From NCBI GenBank assembly GCA_021846985.1, contig JAJZVX010000024.1:1-58211 (forward strand): a stretch of 58,211 nt of DNA. The letters run 5' to 3'. How positions within the stretch are numbered: position 1 is the first letter of the stretch; each line of letters starts with the position of its first letter. The notes beneath the pieces are model-generated. The model ran no database searches. It was given only the letters and a program-made list of their open reading frames with translations, and was not told the origin of the DNA. Position numbers and translations under genes: made by a program. Origin of the DNA: Acidobacteriota bacterium. Its GTDB lineage: Bacteria > Acidobacteriota > Terriglobia > Terriglobales > Acidobacteriaceae. Below are positions 53,104 to 58,211 of the stretch, piece after piece.

Positions 53104-54003
53104 ATGCTGCTTCCCCTGCGATCCATAAGGAGATTCTTGCGTGCCGTGTTGCTGCTGACTGCGGCTGCCATGGCGACCCATTCCGGCTGGGCGCAGAACG
53201 CCGGAGCGAGCAGTTCGTTTTTTGCGCGCTACCAGGCGCGGGTGACGGCGACGCAGAACGCGCAGCCGCACTGGATTACGCCGCTGGTGACGGTGACTCC
53301 GAGACTGGAGCAAGAGTTGCGCGCGGATTTTGTGCATCAGTACGCGCCCAACGGCGCGGTGCTGTGGACGTACGGGAACGGAAAAGGGCTGGAACTGATA
53401 CCCGAATGGCACACGGAGATTCTTCTGAACGTGCCGCCCTTTCTGGACCACTCGAACGGCGCGGAGGACGGATTTGGAGACGTTTCGTTTATGGCCAAGG
53501 AGCGGCTTTACGCGCGCAACGAAGAGCACGGCAATGGGATCGTGACGATGTTTCTGGCGGGGTCGATTCCGACGGGAAAGAGTGGCAATGGGAGTTGCTG
53601 CGCGGTGGTGACGCCGACCTTGGCCATGGGCAAGGGATTCGGGCTGTGGTCGCTGACGACGACGGCAGGCGGCACGCTGCCTGTAACCAACTCGGCCGGA
53701 CTGGGACACGGCATTCTATGGAACAGCGTGGTGCAGTATCACGGGGCGCGGAGCGGATTGGCGCGGTTGTTCTGGCCGGAACTGGAACTGAACTCGACGT
53801 TCTTCAAGGGGGGAGCGAACGACGGCAAGGCGATGGCGTTGGCCACGCCGGGGGTGGTGATCGGACGTGTGCCGCTGGCGCACGATGCGCAGGGGCGGCC
53901 GGGCCGGCTGGGATTGACGTTTGGCGCGGGCGAGCAAATTGCGCTGACGCGCTTTCATACCTATAACCATGCGACGATTCTGACAGTGCGGCTGCCGTTC
54001 TGA
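53104..54003 (+). CDS. Outer-membrane beta-barrel protein, first gene of the molybdate operon
   Basis: 299 residues. The signal peptide is long (MLLPLRSIRRFLRAVLLLTAAAM... ending GWA-Q). The mature chain is beta-rich with periodic aromatic residues (LELIPEWHTEILLNVPPFLDH, GFGDVSFMAKERLYARN) and ends in Phe (ILTVRLPF), as in barrels inserted by the BAM complex. It resembles transporter-like outer-membrane proteins annotated as hypothetical. It precedes modA by 19 bases, which makes an outer-membrane molybdate or oxyanion pore a reasonable hypothesis. GGAG lies 12 bases before the ATG. Confidence 0.72.
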   Translation: MLLPLRSIRRFLRAVLLLTAAAMATHSGWAQNAGASSSFFARYQARVTATQNAQPHWITPLVTVTPRLEQELRADFVHQYAPNGAVLWTYGNGKGLELIPEWHTEILLNVPPFLDHSNGAEDGFGDVSFMAKERLYARNEEHGNGIVTMFLAGSIPTGKSGNGSCCAVVTPTLAMGKGFGLWSLTTTAGGTLPVTNSAGLGHGILWNSVVQYHGARSGLARLFWPELELNSTFFKGGANDGKAMALATPGVVIGRVPLAHDAQGRPGRLGLTFGAGEQIALTRFHTYNHATILTVRLPF

Positions 54004-54022
54004 GGCGGATAGGGAGAGGCCG

Positions 54023-54808
54023 ATGAGGGCGGAGAGAAGCAGCGTGAAGACGAGGCTGCGGGCGGGCGCGGTGCTGGCGCTGGCGTGCGCGCTGACGGCG
54101 TGCCATGGGCCGAGGCCGACGGTGCTGGTGGTTTCGGCGGCGGCGAGCCTGACGGATGCGCTGGAGGCCGCGGAGGCGAGTTACCGGCAGGCGCATCCGC
54201 AAGTTGAGCTGAGAAACAACTTTGGGGGGAGCGGCACGCTGGCGCGGGAGATTGAGGATGGGGCGCCGGTGGATGTGTTTCTGTCGGCAGCGGCGCAACC
54301 GATGGACGAGTTGCAGGCGCGCGGTCTGGTGGTGGCGGGATCGCGGAGGAACCTGCTGCGCAATGCGCTGGTGCTGATTGTGCCGCAGGGATCGCCGGTG
54401 AGCGGCTTCGATCAATTAGCGGGTTTGGGGGTGAAGACGATTGCGCTGGGCGATCCGGCGACCGTGCCGGCGGGCCGCTATGGGAAGCAGACGCTGGTGG
54501 CGCTCGGTCTCTACGACCGCGTACGGGCGAAGCTGGTGTTGGCCAAGGATGTGCGGCAGGTGTTGACTTATGTGGAAACGGGGAACGCGGATGCGGGGCT
54601 GGTGTATGCGACGGACGCAGCGATTTCGCCGCACGTGAAGGTGGCGGCGACCGCGCCGGAGAGCGCGCACGACGCGATTGTGTATCCGGCGGCGGCGATG
54701 GCGAGCGGTCATCACGCAGCGGCGGCGCGGTCCTTTGTCGAGTATCTGGACAGCCCGGCGGGGAAGGCATTCTTTGCTCAACGCGGATTTACCATAACTA
54801 CACAGTGA
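54023..54808 (+). CDS. modA: Molybdate ABC transporter substrate-binding lipoprotein
   Basis: 261 residues. A lipobox (LTAC, Cys27) marks a lipid-anchored binding protein. ModA features are VSAAASLTDALEAAEASYR, NNFGGSGTLAREIEDGAPVDVF, IALGDPATVPAGRYGKQTL and VETGNADAGLVYATDA. It captures molybdate or tungstate in the periplasm for the ModBC transporter. GGGAGAGG lies before ATG 54023. Its stop overlaps the next start as GTGA. Confidence 0.95.
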   Translation: MRAERSSVKTRLRAGAVLALACALTACHGPRPTVLVVSAAASLTDALEAAEASYRQAHPQVELRNNFGGSGTLAREIEDGAPVDVFLSAAAQPMDELQARGLVVAGSRRNLLRNALVLIVPQGSPVSGFDQLAGLGVKTIALGDPATVPAGRYGKQTLVALGLYDRVRAKLVLAKDVRQVLTYVETGNADAGLVYATDAAISPHVKVAATAPESAHDAIVYPAAAMASGHHAAAARSFVEYLDSPAGKAFFAQRGFTITTQ

Positions 54809-56616
54809 CTCTGCCCATCGACACATCGCCGCTGGTGATTTCGCTGGCGACGACGTGCGCGGCGACGGTAGCAACGTTCTTTCTGGGGTTGGCCGCGGCG
54901 CGCGCGTTGTACGGCATGCGGGGCGGCGCGCGGGCCTGGATCGACGGGATTCTGACGCTGCCGCTGGTGCTGCCGCCGACGGTGGTAGGCTTCATCCTGC
55001 TGCTTGTTTTCGGCCGCCGGAGCCCGGTGGGCGTGCTGCTGGAGCGGATGGGCGCGACGGTTGTGTTTTCATGGCCGGCCACGGTGATTGCGGCGACGGT
55101 GGTGGCGTTTCCGCTGATGTACCGGACATCCCTGGGCGCGCTGGAACAGGTGAATCCTACGCTGCTGGCCGCGGCGCGGACGCTGGGGGCGACGGAGATG
55201 CGGGTCTTCCGGCGGGTGCTGCTGCCGCTGGCAGGACCGGGCGTGCTGGCGGGGACGGTGTTGGCGTTTGCGCGGGCCATGGGGGAGTTTGGCGCGACCC
55301 TGATGCTGGCCGGCGACATCCCGGGCCGGACGCGGACGATGCCAATTGCGATTTATGCGGCCGCGGAGGGCGGCGACATGCGCGCGGCGGTTGTGTGGGT
55401 GGCGCTGATTGTGGCGTTTTCGCTGGCGATTATCCGGCTGCTGCACTCCCAGGGCGTGGCGCGGCGGGCGTGGCGGCTGGAGGAAACTGGCAACGCGCCG
55501 GCCAAGGCGGCAGGAGGCGAGTTGCCGGGGCAGCGCGGCGAGCGGACGGCGATGCTGTCGATGGCGGTGGAGAAGTCGCTGGGGAACTTCAAGCTGGCAG
55601 TGCGGCTGGAGACGGGCCGCGGCGCGGTAGGGTTGCTAGGCGCTTCAGGGGCGGGAAAGTCGATGACGCTGCGGATGATCGCGGGCGTGGCGACTCCGGA
55701 CGAGGGACGCGTGGAACTGAACGGGCGGGTGCTGTTTGACAGCGCAGCGGGCGTCAATCTGGCTCCTGCCCAGCGGCGCATCGGGATGGTGTTTCAGGAT
55801 TATGCGCTGTTTCCGCATATGACGGTGGCGGAGAATGTGGCTTTTGGACTGCACGCGCTGCGTGAGCCAGAGCGGCGGGCGCGGGTGCGGCACGAACTGG
55901 AGCGGATGCGCATTGGCGAACTGGCGAACCGCTATCCCAGGGAGATTTCGGGTGGGCAGCGGCAGCGAGTGGCGATAGCGCGGTCGATGGCAACGGAGCC
56001 AGAGGCGCTGCTGCTGGATGAGCCGTTTGCGGCGCTGGATGCGCACCTGCGACGGACGATGGAAGAGCAACTGCGAGAGACGCTCGGCGGCTACAACGGG
56101 GTGGTGATTTTTGTAAGTCACGACATGGAAGAGGCGTTCCGCTTTTGCAGCGAACTGCTGGTGCTGGACCGGGGGCGAGCGATTGCAGAGGGCGAGAAGC
56201 ATGTGCTGTTTGAGCGGCCGCGGTGGGTGGCTACGGCGCAACTGACGGGATGCAAGAACATTGCCGCGGCAGCGCGGGTGGACGCGGGCCGGATTGCGGT
56301 GCCGGCATGGGAGTGCGAACTGGCAGCCGGGGCGGCGGACACGAGCGCGTCGCGGCATGTGGGATACCGGTCGCACCATTTCCGTTTTCAGGAGAAAGCG
56401 GAGGGGAAGAATGTCTTTTCCTGCTGGCTGGTGGAGGCGAGCGAAGCGCCGCACGAGATGACGCTCTATCTGCGGTTGCACCGGAAGCCGGAGCCCGGCG
56501 AGGGGCCGCACATACAGGCGGATATTCCCAAGGAGCAATGGAACGAATTGTGCGGGCAGGCGCAGCCGTGGAAGATCCAGATTGTGCCGGAGCGGATGCT
56601 GCTGCTGGAGGATTGA
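54805..56616 (+). CDS. Molybdate ABC permease-ATPase fusion (ModB-ModC)
   Basis: 603 residues in one frame. Residues ~1-225 are ModB: five or so helices and the coupling loop (ARTLGATEMRVFRRVLLPLAGPG, with AFARAMGEFGATLMLAG). After a ~25-residue linker comes ModC: Walker A GASGAGKS (Lys285), Q-loop MVFQDYALFPH, signature [15 protein letters not shown], Walker B LLLDEPFAALD, H-loop VSHD. The last ~100 residues replace the usual Mop domain with a TOBE-like strand set. Fused ModBC polypeptides are reported but uncommon. It starts at GTG 54805, overlapping the modA stop. Confidence 0.93.
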   Translation: MTLPIDTSPLVISLATTCAATVATFFLGLAAARALYGMRGGARAWIDGILTLPLVLPPTVVGFILLLVFGRRSPVGVLLERMGATVVFSWPATVIAATVVAFPLMYRTSLGALEQVNPTLLAAARTLGATEMRVFRRVLLPLAGPGVLAGTVLAFARAMGEFGATLMLAGDIPGRTRTMPIAIYAAAEGGDMRAAVVWVALIVAFSLAIIRLLHSQGVARRAWRLEETGNAPAKAAGGELPGQRGERTAMLSMAVEKSLGNFKLAVRLETGRGAVGLLGASGAGKSMTLRMIAGVATPDEGRVELNGRVLFDSAAGVNLAPAQRRIGMVFQDYALFPHMTVAENVAFGLHALREPERRARVRHELERMRIGELANRYPREISGGQRQRVAIARSMATEPEALLLDEPFAALDAHLRRTMEEQLRETLGGYNGVVIFVSHDMEEAFRFCSELLVLDRGRAIAEGEKHVLFERPRWVATAQLTGCKNIAAAARVDAGRIAVPAWECELAAGAADTSASRHVGYRSHHFRFQEKAEGKNVFSCWLVEASEAPHEMTLYLRLHRKPEPGEGPHIQADIPKEQWNELCGQAQPWKIQIVPERMLLLED

Positions 56617-56667
56617 GGCGTCGGGCGCGGCTCGTGGAACCTGGCCCGGTGGTATCCTTTCACCGTG

Positions 56668-57390
56668 ATGAAGGTACGGGTATTGTCATTTGGAGTGCTG
56701 AAGGAGTGGCTGGGCAGCGGCGAGCGGACGGTGGAGTTGCCGGAAGGCGCGACCGTGGCCGGGTTGCTGGAACGGCTGAATGCGGAGCATATTGCGCCGC
56801 TGCAGTGGGGGATTGCCGTGAGTGTGAACGGGGAGTTCGCCGCCGCGGCAGAGAAGCTCAAAGAGGGCGACGAGATAGGATTGCTTCCGCCCGTCTCGGG
56901 CGGAACGCCGGAGAAGGCGGAGGGGTGGACCGGGCTGACGCGGGAGCGGATTGATGCGCGGAAGATTGTGGAGAGCGCCAAGCAGGACGAAGACGGCGCG
57001 GTGGTGGTGTTTGACGGAGTCGTCCGCAACAACACGCGCGGCCGGGAGACGCTTTACCTGGATTACGAAGCCTACGAGCCAATGGCGCTCAAGGAGATGG
57101 ATGCCCTGGCAGCGCAGGCGCGGAGCCACTTTGGCGTACGGCATGTGACCATCGTCCACCGGCTGGGGCGGCTGCGGATTGGCGAGAGCAGCGTGCTGAT
57201 TGTGGTGGCGTCGGCGCACCGGGCGCAGGCATTCGACGCCTGCCGATGGCTGATCGATACGCTGAAGAAGACGGTTCCCATCTGGAAGAAGGAGACGTTT
57301 ACCGACGGCGTGGTGTGGGCGCCGGGCGAGCCGTTTCCCGAGGGGACGGCGGTGGATGCGGGCAAGGCGCGAACCGAGCCGCAGAAGTAG
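56668..57390 (+). CDS. MoaD-MoaE fusion, molybdopterin synthase
   Basis: 240 residues. Residues 1-79 are MoaD, a ubiquitin-like sulphur carrier ending in PPVSGG (Gly78-Gly79). MoaE follows (KIVESAKQDEDGAVVVFDGVV, YLDYEAYEPMALKEMD, IVHRLGRLRIGESSV, KKTVPIWKKETF). Molybdopterin synthase needs the MoaD Gly-Gly free at the C-terminus to carry thiocarboxylate. In Mycobacterium tuberculosis the analogous MoaX fusion is cleaved after Gly-Gly; here the same cleavage would be needed between Gly79 and Thr80. ATG 56668 was chosen; a GTG lies one codon before. Confidence 0.93.
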   Translation: MKVRVLSFGVLKEWLGSGERTVELPEGATVAGLLERLNAEHIAPLQWGIAVSVNGEFAAAAEKLKEGDEIGLLPPVSGGTPEKAEGWTGLTRERIDARKIVESAKQDEDGAVVVFDGVVRNNTRGRETLYLDYEAYEPMALKEMDALAAQARSHFGVRHVTIVHRLGRLRIGESSVLIVVASAHRAQAFDACRWLIDTLKKTVPIWKKETFTDGVVWAPGEPFPEGTAVDAGKARTEPQK

Positions 57391-57453
57391 GCCAGGTGTT
57401 TTCCTGGGTGAGCGCAAAGGGCAGACAGAGAGAAAGATGAGAGGCGGGCTTTG

Positions 57454-58095
57454 ATGGCGAGCCTGGAGACGGCGGGGTTTGTGCTGGCGGGTGGCCGGTC
57501 GAGCCGGATGGGCGCAGAAAAAGCGCTGCTGCGGCTGCGCGGCGAGCCGTTGGTTGCGCACGCCCTGCGCACGCTGCGCCAAGCGGGGCTGGAGGCGTGG
57601 ATTGCTGGCGCACGCGCGCCGCTGAAGGAGTTTGCCCCGGTGGTGATGGACGCGGAAGCGGACCGGGGGCCACTGGGTGGAATCTGCGCCGCGCTGGAAG
57701 CGACAGACGCGCAGCGGGCGGTGTTTGTGCCAGTGGATTTGCCGCTTCTGCCGCCACCGGCGGTGAGGCTTTTGCTGGAAGAGGCGCGAAAGGCGCACGC
57801 GGCAGTGGCCGTGCTGGCGATGGAGGAGTTTGTCCAGACATTTCCGGCCGTGGTGGAGCGGGCGGCGCTGCCGTGGTTGCGCGCAGAGCTGGCGGTGGGG
57901 CGGGGCAAGTGTCTGGAGGCGTTTGCGGCAGCGGCGAAGGCGATGGAACGGCCCATGGAAGTGGTGAGCGTGGAGCGGGCGTTGCAGGAGGGAAGGCTGG
58001 CAGGCACGCAGGCGGCGGCGCGGTGGTTTCTGAATGTGAACGCGCCGGAGGATATGAAGAAGGCGGAAGCCTGGCTGCTGGAGGGGATGCGATAA
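57454..58095 (+). CDS. mobA: Molybdenum cofactor guanylyltransferase
   Basis: 213 residues, typical length. Nucleotide-binding signature FVLAGGRSSRMGAEKALLRL at residues ~9-28, then DRGPLGGICAALEA and FVPVDLPLLPPPAVRLLL. MobA attaches GMP to Mo-molybdopterin, making the cofactor of DMSO reductase-family enzymes. GAGG lies 9 bases before ATG 57454. It ends the rightward molybdenum operon. Confidence 0.92.
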   Translation: MASLETAGFVLAGGRSSRMGAEKALLRLRGEPLVAHALRTLRQAGLEAWIAGARAPLKEFAPVVMDAEADRGPLGGICAALEATDAQRAVFVPVDLPLLPPPAVRLLLEEARKAHAAVAVLAMEEFVQTFPAVVERAALPWLRAELAVGRGKCLEAFAAAAKAMERPMEVVSVERALQEGRLAGTQAAARWFLNVNAPEDMKKAEAWLLEGMR

Positions 58096-58106
58096 GGACG
58101 CGGGGC

Positions 58107-58150
58107 CAACGCACAGCGGCGCAGCCCGGGGGCTGCGCCGCTGTGCGTTG
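58107..58150. repeat. 20-bp perfect inverted repeat, hairpin between converging genes
   Basis: CAACGCACAGCGGCGCAGCC and its exact complement GGCTGCGCCGCTGTGCGTTG flank a 4-base loop (cggg). No T-run follows on either strand, so it is not a standard intrinsic terminator, though it sits where a bidirectional one would. Confidence 0.9.
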
Positions 58151-58165
58151 CAGGCGGGTTGGGGT

Positions 58166-58211
58166 TTAGAAGAGGTTCCAGAGGGACTGGTTGTAGACCT
58201 CGTGGTGGAAC
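58166..58211 (-). CDS. C-terminal end of a converging minus-strand gene (partial)
   Basis: On the minus strand a frame enters from the right edge and stops at TAA (58166-58168), giving FHHEVYNQSLWNLF. The terminal Phe and aromatic alternation would suit an outer-membrane protein, but 14 residues cannot identify it. Support is its position: it converges on mobA across the hairpin. Confidence 0.4.
   Translation of the reverse strand, partial: FHHEVYNQSLWNLF

Overview
The window looks like chromosomal DNA of an Acidobacteriota member, probably the Acidobacteriaceae/Terriglobia group. The evidence is a GWxTD-domain secreted protein, carboxypeptidase-regulatory-like outer-membrane proteins ending in phenylalanine, high GC content, many short ATGA/GTGA gene overlaps, and an exopolysaccharide locus of acidobacterial style. 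No insertion sequence, integrase, phage gene or CRISPR array was found. Taxonomy is inferred from gene content only.

Layout. (1) 1-5 kb: the 5' end of a minus-strand secreted protein with three 22-residue Pro-rich repeats, running off the left edge; a PilZ protein and a NarL-type regulator with a degenerate receiver; a yceI-marR pair divergent from an MFS transporter, with an 18-bp perfect palindrome between them. (2) 6-31 kb: a Wzx/Wzy-type exopolysaccharide cluster. It has an initiating sugar transferase, Gfo/Idh dehydrogenase, GDP-mannose-type 6-dehydrogenase, three glycosyltransferases, a secreted beta-helix protein, an acetyltransferase-aminotransferase fusion, two ChbG/YdjC deacetylases, a Wzy-like polymerase, Wzx flippase, an FkbH-like protein, a large deacetylase-like protein, a methyltransferase, Wza, a Wzc-like protein lacking the Walker A lysine, and a Pro-rich protein translationally coupled to it. 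(3) 31-43 kb: housekeeping and metabolic genes (flavin reductase, phoU, a six-PAS GGDEF-EAL protein, a HAD phosphatase, a phosphotransacylase, xylulokinase, a GH20 hydrolase). (4) 43-52 kb: a broken SEC-C microgene, an ABC ATPase plus adaptor without a permease, the GWxTD protein, an outer-membrane barrel, a Tat-exported protein, a URO-D-family protein and tRNA-Lys(CTT) with recognisable promoter and terminator. (5) 52.4-58.2 kb: a compact molybdenum locus with a ModE-like HTH-Mop regulator, divergent from an outer-membrane protein, modA, a modB-modC fusion, a moaD-moaE fusion and mobA. It closes with a 20-bp perfect inverted repeat before a converging partial gene.

How the genes work together. 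The polysaccharide locus appears complete from initiation to export. AlgD-like and amino-sugar enzymes predict an acidic, amino-sugar-containing polymer, trimmed or modified by the beta-helix protein and deacetylases. PilZ and GGDEF-EAL proteins elsewhere in the window could connect it to c-di-GMP, but no direct link is visible. The molybdenum locus joins uptake (outer membrane to cytoplasm), sensing and the late cofactor steps in one unit, with two enzyme fusions.
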